Origin: Rhizobium sp. RU20A
Lineage (GTDB): Bacteria > Pseudomonadota > Alphaproteobacteria > Rhizobiales > Rhizobiaceae
Assembly (NCBI RefSeq): GCF_900155885.1
Contig: NZ_FTMB01000001.1
Location: 1,736,001-1,800,000, forward strand
Direction: 5' to 3'
Length of the DNA: 64,000 nucleotides
How positions within the stretch are numbered: the first letter of the stretch is position 1; every line of letters starts with the position of its first letter. This document shows, one piece after another, positions 1 to 8,915 of this stretch. Made by a program: the position numbers and the translations under genes. The notes beneath the pieces are model-generated. The model was not told the DNA's origin. It saw only the letters and a list, made by a program, of their open reading frames with translations, and ran no database searches.

Positions 1-292
1 CGAAGACCGTGACGCCTTCGGACGGGGCCGCACCATCCACCGGCGCGCCCGTCTCACCCTTCGCCATCGGCTGGAGTTCGCCGGCCGGCAATTGCCCGGA
101 ATCGCCGCTGCCCGCCTTGCCCGTCTCAAGCGGCGCCGCGCCGTTGAAGGGGGTGATACGGCCGCGCTTTTCAACGGGCTGGAACTCCTGCAGCGGATCT
201 TCGGCACGTGCAACGCCTGCTGCGCCCGCCAGGACGGCAGACAGAATCATCAGGGACAGCAGTCGCAAATGACGGACGTGGCGGTTCGACAT
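1..292 (-). CDS. Secreted protein of unknown function, N-terminal part
   Basis: The gene runs off the left edge, so only about the first 97 residues are present. The N-terminus has basic residues (MSNRHVRHLR) followed by a hydrophobic stretch and an Ala-X-Ala type site near residues 25-29, which I read as a Sec signal peptide. What follows is a low-complexity Pro/Gly/Glu-rich linker with no recognisable domain. The ATG lies 7 bp after the stop of the upstream ThiE-like gene on the same strand, so the two are probably co-transcribed. In rhizobia a TPR/Sel1-type secreted protein often follows this thiE paralogue. That domain would lie outside the window, so the family is not assigned. Confidence 0.6.
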   Translation of the reverse strand, partial: MSNRHVRHLRLLSLMILSAVLAGAAGVARAEDPLQEFQPVEKRGRITPFNGAAPLETGKAGSGDSGQLPAGELQPMAKGETGAPVDGAAPSEGVTVF

Positions 293-299
293 GTCCCGA

Positions 300-950
300 C
301 TAATCTTCAAACCGTGGCGCTTTTTCGTCAAGCAAGGCATTAACCTCCGCAACGACGCTCGCGGCCCGCCCCGGCTCGCCGAACACCGCCTCGCGCAGCG
401 CCACGAATTCCGCCCCGCTCTCGGCCACCGCCAGCGCGCTCTCGATCGAGGTACCGCCCATGACAATGCAGGGAATTTCGATCATCGCCGCCCACCATTC
501 AGCGAGCGCGAGGTTCTTGGAATGCGCCTCCGGCTTTATGTCGCCGTCGAGCCTGCCGAAGAACACGTAGTCCGGCTGGGCATCGCCGATTTCCAGCGCA
601 TCATGCCGGGTCTGGGCATTGCCGCCACCGACGATCAGCTTCGGCGCGTGCTTTTCGACCGCTTCGGCCAGCACCTCGGCGCGCTCGGCCAGATGCAGCC
701 CGTCGGCGCGGGCCCGCCCCGCGATCCGGCTGTCGCCCTCCACCAGCGCCGCGGCACCGGCCGCCTGCACCACGGGAACGATGGCCTCGGCGTGGGCCTG
801 GAAATCGCTGTCATTCAACCCGAGCCGCGGAATGATCACCGAGGCGACGTCACCACCGCGCAACGCATCCGCCACGCGCTGCGCGCGCTCCGCCGCGCTC
901 TCTCCGCCAGGAGCGATCAGCACCAGCCGGCACCGCGTGTCTGAAGCCAT
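300..950 (-). CDS. Thiamine phosphate synthase family protein (ThiE/TenI-like)
   Basis: A 216-residue TIM-barrel protein of the ThiE/TenI type. ThiE joins the thiazole phosphate and HMP pyrophosphate halves of thiamine phosphate in the cytoplasm. Visible family landmarks are the DGLHL motif near residues 83-87, a DYVFFGRLDG loop near 127-136 and the phosphate-binding Gly-Gly near 165. The QxRxK substrate motif of classical ThiE is not obvious (PRLGL stands there), so this may be a divergent paralogue with altered or weak activity. No other thi gene is nearby. It is followed after 7 bp by a secreted protein gene. Confidence 0.75.
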   Translation of the reverse strand: MASDTRCRLVLIAPGGESAAERAQRVADALRGGDVASVIIPRLGLNDSDFQAHAEAIVPVVQAAGAAALVEGDSRIAGRARADGLHLAERAEVLAEAVEKHAPKLIVGGGNAQTRHDALEIGDAQPDYVFFGRLDGDIKPEAHSKNLALAEWWAAMIEIPCIVMGGTSIESALAVAESGAEFVALREAVFGEPGRAASVVAEVNALLDEKAPRFED

Positions 951-1116
951 GTCTTTCCGTCCTGCTCTGGCCTATGCCGTTGCGACCGGCGGGAAAACAA
1001 CCACACGCCGCTCGCGCCCTTCCTTCGGGCAATCTATTCCCGGGCCAGCAAGCACGCCGCTCGCCACCGGGCGGGAAAAGCGATAGACCGAGCGCAGCCA
1101 AGGATCAACACCGCCC

Positions 1117-1902
1117 ATGTCGAACGACCTCACCTTCTACCTCGTCGCCGCCATCGCGGTGCTGTTTGTGGGAATGGCGAAAGGCGGCATGGGCGAGGCG
1201 CTGGCCCTGATGGGCGTTCCCATCCTCTCCCTCGTCACCTCGCCGGTCGAGGCCGCAGCGCTCCTCCTGCCGATCCTCATCGTTATGGATGGCGTGTCGC
1301 TCTGGGCCTGGCGCCGCGACAATGACCGGCGCACGCTGCTGATGATGCTACCGGGCGCGCTTGTCGGCATCGCCATCGGCTGGATAACCGCCGCACAGGT
1401 GCCGCGCGATGCGCTGCGGCTCATCATCGGCGCCATCACCGTCGGTTTCGTGCTGCGCTACGCCTTCACCCTCTGGCGGGCCCGGCAAGGGGTGCAGGCG
1501 AAGGCACGTGGTCACAGCTGGCCACTGGCCGCCCTGCTCGGTCTCGGCGCCGGCTATGGCAGCTTCGTCGCCCATTCCGGCGGGCCGTTCTTTCAGATTT
1601 ACGGCCTACCACTGCGCCTGCCGCCGCGCGCCTATACCGGAGCCATTGTCCGCTTCTTCGCGATCCTGAATGTCGTGAAAATCTTACCCTATGCGGCGCT
1701 CGGCCAGCTCAACACCACCAACCTCACCACGTCCGTCACACTCTTCCCGCTTGCCGCCCTCGCAACCTTCACGGGCTCCCTTATCGTCAAGCGCATGAAG
1801 CCAAGTATCTTTTATCCGTTCATGTACATCATGGCCTTCATCGCCGGGTTGAAACTGCTCATGGACGGCTTTCTTGCGATGACCCTTATTTCGGGCACTT
1901 GA
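1117..1902 (+). CDS. TauE/SafE-family sulfite exporter-like permease
   Basis: A 261-residue inner-membrane protein with about seven or eight hydrophobic segments. Two half-repeats are visible, each beginning with a Gly-rich hydrophobic stretch (GMAKGGMGEALALMG near residues 18-32 and LLGLGAGYGSF near 140-150). This is the usual organisation of the TauE/SafE (DUF81) family, which exports sulfite, sulfoacetate or related organic anions. Nothing in the context fixes the substrate: the neighbours are an unrelated thiE-like gene and an ArsR regulator. The start is the first ATG of a hydrophobic N-terminus, with no strong ribosome site. Confidence 0.8.
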   Translation: MSNDLTFYLVAAIAVLFVGMAKGGMGEALALMGVPILSLVTSPVEAAALLLPILIVMDGVSLWAWRRDNDRRTLLMMLPGALVGIAIGWITAAQVPRDALRLIIGAITVGFVLRYAFTLWRARQGVQAKARGHSWPLAALLGLGAGYGSFVAHSGGPFFQIYGLPLRLPPRAYTGAIVRFFAILNVVKILPYAALGQLNTTNLTTSVTLFPLAALATFTGSLIVKRMKPSIFYPFMYIMAFIAGLKLLMDGFLAMTLISGT

Positions 1903-1986
1903 CGAACGTCCGCGAAGAAGCTCTTTTAGCATAAACGAAAGTTCCATTGTACCGTAAAATATTTCTGATAACGAAATTACAAGGAG

Positions 1987-2262
1987 ATGACCTCGCGTCA
2001 CCCCATGTCCGCTCCCACTCAATTTGACGCCATTGCCGATCCCAATCGCCGCCATCTTCTGGAAGAGCTTCGCCGTTCGCCTCGAACGGTGAATGAGCTT
2101 GCCGATGGCTTGCCCATCAGCCGTCCGGCCGTATCGCAGCACCTCAAGACCCTGCTCGACTGCAATCTGGTCTCGGTCACCGCCGAGGGCACGCGCCGGA
2201 TCTATGCGATCAACAAGGACGGCTTCAAGCCGCTGACCCTGTGGCTGGACCAATTCTGGTAG
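1987..2262 (+). CDS. ArsR-family winged-helix regulator
   Basis: A 91-residue, single-domain winged helix-turn-helix. The recognition region is RPAVSQHLKTL near residues 51-61, followed by a beta wing (TAEGTRRIYAI). It matches the HTH_20/ArsR subgroup often annotated as metalloregulators, but no metal-binding cysteine pair is present, so the signal is unknown. An AAGGAG directly abuts the ATG used here. The next ATG at 2005 is too far from it, so the start is uncertain. The AT-rich upstream segment (1920-1985) presumably holds the promoter. In this subgroup the partner is often a downstream ATPase-activator-like gene; none is present here. Confidence 0.8.
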   Translation: MTSRHPMSAPTQFDAIADPNRRHLLEELRRSPRTVNELADGLPISRPAVSQHLKTLLDCNLVSVTAEGTRRIYAINKDGFKPLTLWLDQFW

Positions 2263-2294
2263 GGTCGCCCCTCGCCAATCCCTGTAAACGCAAA

Positions 2295-2318
2295 CGCCGG
2301 TACCAAAAGGCACCGGCG
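2295..2318 (+). terminator. Hairpin after the ArsR gene, possible weak terminator
   Basis: CGCCGGT pairs with ACCGGCG around a 10-nt loop, starting 33 bp after the regulator stop. No T-run follows on either strand, so it is a weak candidate for an intrinsic terminator and might serve as an RNA 3' stabiliser. Confidence 0.3.
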
Positions 2319-2478
2319 CTCGGGGACAAGGCCAAACTCTGTTACGCAATCCCGGTTTTTGGGGTCCGGCCGCCATCTTCACCGGAAACGCTTTGCTTTG
2401 ATGACCGGCGACTGGCCGATCAGGTCTCATGCGTTCCCTTTCGGGCGGCCTCCTCATCCCTTTGAGGTCAGGCGTCGA

Positions 2479-2652
2479 TCAGTGGACCGAGCTACGGATC
2501 TTCTCGATCTCGTCCTTGATGCGCAGCTTCCGCCGCTTGAGGGTCGCGATGTCGCGGTCGCTGGAAGACGGATGGGCGAGGGCCTCGTTCAGTTCCCTCT
2601 CCAGAGCGCCGTGCTTCCGTTCAAGCGTTGCAAGATGAGCCTCAATGGTCAT
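2479..2652 (-). CDS. DUF465 (YdcH-like) small coiled-coil protein
   Basis: A 57-residue, highly charged helical protein (MTIEAHLATLERKHGALERE ... LKRRKLRIKDEIEKI). The pattern is typical of the DUF465/YdcH family, an alpha-helical hairpin of unknown function. The open frame extends 11 codons further upstream, but the ATG at 2652 has a good ribosome site (GGAAGGGA, about 6 nt spacing), so I use it. A second DUF465 gene lies divergently at 2868, and the 215 bp between them carry two hairpins. Confidence 0.85.
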   Translation of the reverse strand: MTIEAHLATLERKHGALERELNEALAHPSSSDRDIATLKRRKLRIKDEIEKIRSSVH

Positions 2653-2712
2653 GAGCAATCCCTTCCTTTGTTTTGCATCCGGCAATTTTCAAAGGCCGGA
2701 TGTTCCGGTTTA

Positions 2713-2741
2713 TGGCACTGAAAGAGTGCCACGCTATTTTT
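2713..2741 (+). terminator. Rho-independent terminator-like hairpin in a divergent intergenic region
   Basis: TGGCACT (2713-2719), a 5-nt loop and AGTGCCA (2725-2731) are followed by CGCTATTTTT. This is a good plus-strand intrinsic terminator shape, but no plus-strand gene precedes it: the nearest upstream gene on that strand ends at 2262. It could end a small RNA or attenuate the leader of the DUF465 gene at 2868. Confidence 0.5.
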
Positions 2742-2760
2742 CATTTGTCGAAGGCGATTT

Positions 2761-2790
2761 CGTGGCAACGGATAACTTCCCGTTACCACG
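2761..2790. repeat. Imperfect inverted repeat upstream of the second DUF465 gene
   Basis: An 11-bp arm (2761-2771) pairs with 2780-2790 with one mismatch, around a loop of about 8 nt. It lies 20 bp after the terminator-like hairpin and about 80 bp before the DUF465 start. It could be an operator or part of an RNA leader. Confidence 0.4.
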
Positions 2791-2867
2791 CCTTCATGTT
2801 AGAGCGGCTCATGAATGGACGTCGGATGGCGGGCCAACCGCCACCGGTTGTATGACGGGGAATACGC

Positions 2868-3071
2868 ATGCCGGATCAGGATCAGGCCGAACTCAGACTG
2901 ACAGCCGCTCGTCTTCGCCAGGAGCACGAAGATTACGATGCGGCCATCAATGCGATGATCCAGGTCGGCTGTGACGCCTTGCGCATCCAGCGCATGAAGA
3001 AGAAGAAGCTGATTCTGAAGGACAAGATCATCAAGATCGAGGACCAGATCATCCCCGACATCATCGCCTGA
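2868..3071 (+). CDS. DUF465 (YdcH-like) small protein
   Basis: A 67-residue protein, mostly helical, with the Lys-rich second half of DUF465 proteins ([16 protein letters not shown] near residues 39-54). It is paralogous in form to the divergent gene at 2479-2652. A GGGGA lies about 7 nt upstream of the ATG. The gene ends 16 bp before the purE start and so is probably the first gene of a DUF465-purE-purK transcript. Function is unknown. Confidence 0.85.
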   Translation: MPDQDQAELRLTAARLRQEHEDYDAAINAMIQVGCDALRIQRMKKKKLILKDKIIKIEDQIIPDIIA

Positions 3072-3087
3072 CGAGGAGCTGCCCATC

Positions 3088-3585
<498 letters not shown>

Positions 3586-3603
3586 GATATCAGGATTGAC
3601 CAC

Positions 3604-4674
3604 ATGAAGACCATCGGGATCATCGGCGGCGGCCAGCTGGGCCGCATGCTCGCCATTGCGGCCGCCCGGCTGAATTTCAGGACGATCATTCTGGAGCCGC
3701 AGGCCGATTGCCCCGCCGCCCAGGTCGCCAATGCGCAGATCACCGCCGCCTATGACGATCCGGCCGCTCTCGATCGGCTGGCCGCCGAATGCGACATCGT
3801 CACCTATGAATTCGAGAACGTGCCCGTCAGCGCCGCCGAACGGCTGGCCGCGACCCGCCCCGTCTATCCGCCGGCAAAGGCGCTGGCGGTCGCGCAGGAC
3901 CGCGTCACCGAAAAGCGCTTCATCAACGACTGCGGCATCGCCACCGCCGACTTCCGCGAAGTGGACGATCAGGCCGGCCTCGAAGCCGCCCTTGCGGCCT
4001 TCGGCGGACAGGGCGTCCTGAAGACCCGCCGGCTCGGCTATGACGGCAAGGGGCAGAAGGTCTTTCGCTCCGCAGCCGACAGCGCCACCGGCGCCTTTAC
4101 GAGCCTCGGCAGCGTGCCTCTCATTCTCGAGAGCTTCGTGCCCTTCGAACGCGAGATCTCGATCATCGCGGCCCGCTCGGTTGATGGCGCGATCGTCGCC
4201 TACGATCCGGCCGAGAACGAACACCGCAACGGCATTCTCTACCGCTCGACCCTGCCCGCAACGCTTGGCCCCGACACCGCCGACAAGGCCAAGGCGGCCG
4301 CGGCGGCGATTCTCGCTGCCCTCGACTATGTCGGCGTCATCGGCGTCGAGTTCTTCGTGCTGGCCAGCGGCGAGCCGATCGTCAACGAGATTGCCCCGCG
4401 CGTCCACAATTCCGGTCACTGGACGGAAGCGGCCTGCGTGGTCTCGCAGTTCGAACAGCACATCCGCGCCGTCGCCGGGCTGCCGCTCGGCAACGGGGCG
4501 CGCCATTCGGACTGCGTGATGCAGAACCTCATCGGCGACGAAATCGACGATGTGCCGATCTGGCTTTCCCGCCCGGACGCGCTCGTCCACCTCTACGGCA
4601 AGGCCGAAGCCCGCCCCGGCCGCAAGATGGGCCACGTCACGTGGCTCACGGCGAGCACATCCGGGCAGCGCTGA
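3604..4674 (+). CDS. purK: N5-carboxyaminoimidazole ribonucleotide synthase PurK
   Basis: A 356-residue ATP-grasp enzyme that makes N5-CAIR from AIR, bicarbonate and ATP, supplying PurE. The N-terminal nucleotide-binding motif is GGGQLGRM (residues 8-15), YEFENVP follows near 68-74, and KTRRLGYDGKGQ near 140-151 is the ATP-grasp loop. NEIAPRVHNSGHW near 261-273 is the conserved catalytic and metal-binding segment. It is transcribed with purE. The last about 180 bp before rpmJ hold no gene. Confidence 0.97.
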   Translation: MKTIGIIGGGQLGRMLAIAAARLNFRTIILEPQADCPAAQVANAQITAAYDDPAALDRLAAECDIVTYEFENVPVSAAERLAATRPVYPPAKALAVAQDRVTEKRFINDCGIATADFREVDDQAGLEAALAAFGGQGVLKTRRLGYDGKGQKVFRSAADSATGAFTSLGSVPLILESFVPFEREISIIAARSVDGAIVAYDPAENEHRNGILYRSTLPATLGPDTADKAKAAAAAILAALDYVGVIGVEFFVLASGEPIVNEIAPRVHNSGHWTEAACVVSQFEQHIRAVAGLPLGNGARHSDCVMQNLIGDEIDDVPIWLSRPDALVHLYGKAEARPGRKMGHVTWLTASTSGQR

Positions 4675-4854
4675 ACCTGTTGCAACACAGGGGGTTTTAG
4701 CCGAAAAGCCGGTTCACATGGTTGACACACGAAAACCGCCGGGTTATCAGCCTGCCCAACCTGGAAGCGTGCGTGAGGTGCGCTTTTGAATGTCAGACAT
4801 GAAGGCCCCGCGTCGCAGACGACGTTAGGCCCCACGAATACGCGGACCAGACCA

Positions 4855-4980
4855 ATGAAGATCAAGAATTCGCTGAAGTCGCTGAAGACCCGCCACCGCG
4901 CGAACCGCCTGGTCCGCCGCAAGGGTCGCATCTACATCATCAACAAGGAAAACCCGCGCTTCAAGGCCCGCCAGGGCTGA
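4855..4980 (+). CDS. rpmJ: 50S ribosomal protein L36, zinc-free type
   Basis: A 41-residue basic protein ([15 protein letters not shown] ...) of the large ribosomal subunit. It is the cysteine-less (C-, YkgO-type) form of L36: none of the four zinc ligands is present. This is the usual form in alphaproteobacteria. It is a monocistronic-looking gene between purK and a TPR protein. The ATG is the only sensible start for the family length. Confidence 0.95.
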   Translation: MKIKNSLKSLKTRHRANRLVRRKGRIYIINKENPRFKARQG

Positions 4981-5065
4981 GGTTGCGTCTGGCGGTTCAT
5001 TGAAATCGCCGTCCGAAAAGATTTTGTGAATTGCCTTCGGCGCATGGCGCGGTACCCTACCGACC

Positions 5066-5656
5066 ATGCGCCGAAGCTTTTTGTCGATTCTCGCTTTTTC
5101 TCTGGCCCTCACGGCCACCCCTCTTCTCGCCCAGACGGCTGGGGAGACACCTGCGGTCGCCGCGCTGACCTCGCCCAAGGAGAAGCTTGACGGGCTGTTC
5201 GCCGAGTTGAAGCGCGCGCGCGACGACACCAAGGCCACCGCGATCGCCAACCGCATTCGTATGGAGTGGGCCGATTCGGGCAGCGCCTCGATCAATCTGC
5301 TTATGCAATGGGCCGAGAAGGCCGTGTCGGAAAAGCGCAACGGCGCCGCCCTTGACCTGTTCGATCAGGTCGTGATCCTTGACCCAGACTATGTGGAGGG
5401 CTGGAACCGCCGCGCCACGCTGCATTATCAGATGGGCAATTTCCGCAAGTCCATGTCCGACATCAACCGCGTTCTCGCCCTTGAGCCGCGCCACTTCGGC
5501 GCTCTCGCCGGCATGGCCGCAATCCTTTCCGACGCCGGCAAGGACGAACTGGCGCTGAAGGCCTGGGAACAGTTCCTCGCCGTCTATCCCTCCGAACGCA
5601 ACGCACAGAAGCAGGTCGGCGACCTCGAGGAGAAACTGGCCGGCAGTCGCACCTGA
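5066..5656 (+). CDS. Periplasmic tetratricopeptide-repeat protein
   Basis: A 196-residue exported protein. The N-terminal signal peptide is RRSFLSILAFSLALTATPLLAQ (with cleavage after about residue 23). The mature part has TPR-type helical pairs: a repeat near residues 110-143 with VEGWNRRATLHYQMGNF, and another with PRHFGALAGMAAILSDAGKD near 146-165. Such proteins scaffold protein complexes. The partner is not evident. The neighbours (rpmJ, an alpha/beta hydrolase) do not suggest a pathway. Confidence 0.85.
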   Translation: MRRSFLSILAFSLALTATPLLAQTAGETPAVAALTSPKEKLDGLFAELKRARDDTKATAIANRIRMEWADSGSASINLLMQWAEKAVSEKRNGAALDLFDQVVILDPDYVEGWNRRATLHYQMGNFRKSMSDINRVLALEPRHFGALAGMAAILSDAGKDELALKAWEQFLAVYPSERNAQKQVGDLEEKLAGSRT

Positions 5657-5752
5657 AGCGATGCTATTCGAAGCGCCGTTTCCACGAACAGCTTGCATGC
5701 ATCGCTGCGGCTTGCGAAAGGTCCAAATGGTGACCTCCCGCGTAGAGACCCC

Positions 5753-6784
5753 ATGCTCAAGATCCTCGCCATTACCCTTTTCGTCATCGCGCTTGCCGTC
5801 GGTACCGCCATTCTCTTCAGCCAGTGGGAGGCGCGCCAGCTGACCGCATCGGCCCCTGATCCCGGTCAGCGCATCGACGTCGGCGGCTTCAACATGAACA
5901 GCGTGCTGGTGCCTGCCGGCCCCGCTGCCGACCTGCCGCCGATCGTCTTCATCCACGGCGCCAGCGGCAACATGCTGGACCAGATGACGCCCTTCCGCCC
6001 GGCGCTCGAGGGCCGCGCCGAGATGCTCTTCGTCGACCGTCCCGGCCACGGCTTTTCCGAGCGCGGCGGGCCGGAAAATGCCCGGCCGGACGGACAGGCC
6101 GATGCCATCGCGCGGCTGATGGAAAAGCGCGGTATCGAGAAGGCGATCATCGTCGGCCACTCCTTTGCCGGCGCCGTCGTCGCCAGTTTCGCGCTGCGCC
6201 ATCCGGAGCGGGTGGAAGGCCTCGTCTTCCTCTCACCCGCTACCCATCCCTGGCCAGGCGGCATCACCTGGTATTATCAGGTCGCCAGCACCCCCGTGAT
6301 CGGCTGGCTCTTTACCAATGCGATCGCAACGCCGGCCGGCCTGGCGCTGCTCGACACGATTTCCAGCGCGGTCTTTTCTCCCAACACGCCGCCGGCCGAT
6401 TACGTCGCCAAGACCGCCCCGCAACTGGTGCTGCGACCCGATACCTTCCGCAACAATGCGACCGACATCGCCAATCTGCTGGATTATGTCACCCGCGTTG
6501 CCCCGCAATATCCCGCGATCACAGCGCCGACCGTCATCATCACCGGTGACAGCGACGACGTGGTTCTCGCCGACATCCATTCGCGCGGTCTCGCCCGCGA
6601 CATCAAGGGTTCGGAACTGGTGTGGATTGCCCATCTCGGCCACAAGCCGGATTACATGGCAACCGACGTGGCGGTCGCCGCCATCGAGAAGGTGGCGGGC
6701 AAGGATCGCGACCTCCAGATGCTGGCAAGGCGGGCCGGAGCCCGCCTTGCCGATGAGACCGCGACGGCCTCGATTGGACAATGA
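5753..6784 (+). CDS. Alpha/beta-fold hydrolase, membrane-anchored or exported
   Basis: A 343-residue hydrolase with an N-terminal hydrophobic segment (LKILAITLFVIALAVGTAILF, residues 2-22), which suggests an inner-membrane anchor or signal. The fold is shown by an HGASG oxyanion-hole stretch near residue 72, DRPGHGFSE near 97-105 and the nucleophile elbow GHSFAG near 139-144. A late Asp (GDSDD) and the His of HLGHKPD complete the triad. The substrate is unknown. I chose the ATG at 5753 rather than 5693 because it begins the hydrophobic segment directly. The gene converges with pyk, with a 12-bp gap and no clear terminator. Confidence 0.85.
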   Translation: MLKILAITLFVIALAVGTAILFSQWEARQLTASAPDPGQRIDVGGFNMNSVLVPAGPAADLPPIVFIHGASGNMLDQMTPFRPALEGRAEMLFVDRPGHGFSERGGPENARPDGQADAIARLMEKRGIEKAIIVGHSFAGAVVASFALRHPERVEGLVFLSPATHPWPGGITWYYQVASTPVIGWLFTNAIATPAGLALLDTISSAVFSPNTPPADYVAKTAPQLVLRPDTFRNNATDIANLLDYVTRVAPQYPAITAPTVIITGDSDDVVLADIHSRGLARDIKGSELVWIAHLGHKPDYMATDVAVAAIEKVAGKDRDLQMLARRAGARLADETATASIGQ

Positions 6785-6796
6785 TGCTGAAGCGCC

Positions 6797-8236
6797 TCAG
6801 ACGCCGCTGATGCCGTCCGAGCCGATATAGGCGATGCGCAGCATGTTCGTCGCGCCGGGCGTGCGCAGCGGCACGCCAGCGGAGATGATGATGCGGTCGC
6901 CCGGCTGGCCGAAACCCTCGGTGGAGACGATGCGGCAGGCGCGGTTGACCATGTCGTCGAGGTCCGAGGCATCCTCCGTGACCACGCAATGCGTGCCCCA
7001 GACCACCGACAGGCGGCGCGCCGTCTGGATGACCGGCGACAGCGCAATGATCGGCACCTGCGGACGCTCACGCGCGGTGCGAAGGCCCGTATTGCCCGAC
7101 GCCGTGTAGCAGACGATGGCCGACAGCTTCAGCGTCTCGGCGATCTGGTGGGCCGCAAGCGAGATGGCGTCCGCACCAGTGGCTTCCGGCGGCGTGCGCT
7201 GGGCGTAGATGATGCCCGGATAGTGCGGGTCGCGTTCCACCTTCTCGGCGATCGACGCCATGGTGGAGACAGCCTCGACCGGATATTCGCCGGAAGCCGA
7301 TTCGGCAGAGAGCATCACGGCATCGGCGCCTTCGAAAACGGCGGTCGCGACGTCGGAAACTTCGGCGCGGGTCGGAACGGGCGCCGAGATCATCGATTCG
7401 AGCATCTGGGTCGCGACGACCACGGGCTTGCCGGCACGGCGGCAGGCGCGGATCAGCTGCTTCTGCAGGCCTGGAACCGCTTCCAGCGGCATTTCCACGC
7501 CAAGGTCACCGCGCGCCACCATCAGTGCGTCCGAGAGTTCGATGATCTCGTCGATACGCTCGATGGCCTGGGGCTTTTCGATCTTCGACATCAGGCCGAC
7601 GCGACCGCGCGCCACCTTGCGCACTTCCGAAAGGTCTTCCGGGCGCTGGATGAAGGAGAGTGCCACCCAGTCCACCTGGTCGGTTTCGAGAACGGCGTCG
7701 AGGTCGGCGCGGTCCTTCTCCGTCAGCGCACCGACGGGCAGCAGCGTATCGGGAAGGCTGACGCCCTTGCGATCGGAGATCTTGGTGCCGGAGACGACGG
7801 TGCAGACGATGCTCTTGCCATCGGCCTCTTCGGCCCTGAGGTGCAGCTTGCCGTCATCGATCAGCAGGCGGTGACCAGCCTTCACCGCCTGGAGAATTTC
7901 CGGATGCGGCAGGAAAACGCGGGTGGCGTCGCCGAGCGCTTCGTTGCTGTCGAGCGTGAAGGTCTGGCCGGGTTTCAGCTCCACCTTGCCCTCGGCAAAC
8001 TTGCCGACGCGCAGCTTGGGACCCTGCAGGTCGGCGAGAATGCCGATCGGACGGCCACAGCGGGCCTCGACGGCGCGAATGCGCTGGATCAGCGTGCGCA
8101 TGAGATCATGGCTGGCATGGCTCATATTGATGCGGAAGAGATCCGCACCCGCCTCATGCAGCTTCTGGATCATGGCTTCCTCGCTGGAGGCGGGCCCGAG
8201 CGTGGCGAGGATCTTGGCTTTCCTGTTGCGTCTCAT
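6797..8236 (-). CDS. pyk: Pyruvate kinase
   Basis: A 479-residue glycolytic enzyme that converts phosphoenolpyruvate and ADP to pyruvate and ATP. Landmarks are RINMSHASHD near residues 35-44, the MSKIEKPQAI active-site segment near 216-225 with its catalytic Lys, and MVARGDLGVEMP near 239-250 with the Mg-binding acid residues. The C-terminal regulatory domain is present. Its ATG overlaps the TGA of the upstream DUF1036 gene (ATGA), so the two are translationally coupled. Confidence 0.97.
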   Translation of the reverse strand: MRRNRKAKILATLGPASSEEAMIQKLHEAGADLFRINMSHASHDLMRTLIQRIRAVEARCGRPIGILADLQGPKLRVGKFAEGKVELKPGQTFTLDSNEALGDATRVFLPHPEILQAVKAGHRLLIDDGKLHLRAEEADGKSIVCTVVSGTKISDRKGVSLPDTLLPVGALTEKDRADLDAVLETDQVDWVALSFIQRPEDLSEVRKVARGRVGLMSKIEKPQAIERIDEIIELSDALMVARGDLGVEMPLEAVPGLQKQLIRACRRAGKPVVVATQMLESMISAPVPTRAEVSDVATAVFEGADAVMLSAESASGEYPVEAVSTMASIAEKVERDPHYPGIIYAQRTPPEATGADAISLAAHQIAETLKLSAIVCYTASGNTGLRTARERPQVPIIALSPVIQTARRLSVVWGTHCVVTEDASDLDDMVNRACRIVSTEGFGQPGDRIIISAGVPLRTPGATNMLRIAYIGSDGISGV

Positions 8237-8721
8237 CAGTTGCTTTCCTGCGTGCTGCCGGGGGTATCGGAGAGCTGAACCATCCAGCTGCCCTGCCGCC
8301 CCGTGTCATATTCCTTGAAGCCCATGCGCTGGAAGCCGCGGGCAAAGCAGTCCTGGACCCCGGTGATCTTGAACTCGTTTTCTGCCACGCACATCTGCAC
8401 GTCGCCGGTCCAGCGCCCGCCGCGCGCGGCATCCTCCGCATAGAGGTAGTAGTAGCGCGACTGCAGCTCGCCCTCGATGAGGGTCGCGCAGGTCGTCGCC
8501 GGTACCTGCCACCAGCCTTCCGTCACCCAGCCTTCCTTGGCGCGATAGCCGATCGCCACACCGACGAGGTTCTGCGTGCCGTTGCAAACCCTGAAATCGG
8601 CCCGCGCCGGGCTGGCGGCAAAGAGCGGGGCGGCCAGCGCAAAAACCGAAAGAATCATGCAGCCGAAGGACAGGCCGCGCATGCGCATCGTGAAGGACGT
8701 CTTGATAGTCACGGCTTTCAA
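8236..8721 (-). CDS. DUF1036 family exported protein
   Basis: A roughly 161-residue protein of the DUF1036 family, frequent upstream of pyk in rhizobia and of unknown function. A signal-like hydrophobic segment (LSFGCMILSVFALAAPLFA) precedes an Ala-X-Ala site, followed by the conserved start of the domain (FRVCNGTQNLVGVAIGY) and several Cys residues (VCNGT, TTCAT, QMCVAE, DCFARG) that probably form disulfides. The start is uncertain. I used the TTG at 8721, which has GGAG 5 nt upstream. GTG at 8712 and ATG at 8688 are alternatives. It overlaps pyk by the ATGA junction. Confidence 0.75.
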   Translation of the reverse strand: MKAVTIKTSFTMRMRGLSFGCMILSVFALAAPLFAASPARADFRVCNGTQNLVGVAIGYRAKEGWVTEGWWQVPATTCATLIEGELQSRYYYLYAEDAARGGRWTGDVQMCVAENEFKITGVQDCFARGFQRMGFKEYDTGRQGSWMVQLSDTPGSTQESN

Positions 8722-8915
8722 GGGGGCTCCGCTCCGATTTGCCCAGGACGTTTTGCGACGCGCCGCCCCGAATGTCAACGTGAAATCTAATCGATTTATA
8801 TGACAGGAAACCAGTCGCGCCGCCCTCGTTTCCCGCCCAGTCTTGCGGTCTGACCTGACGCATGCGATCAGACCGCGTCAGCATCATGGCACAGATGACA
8901 GCAGGATCGAAGGGA

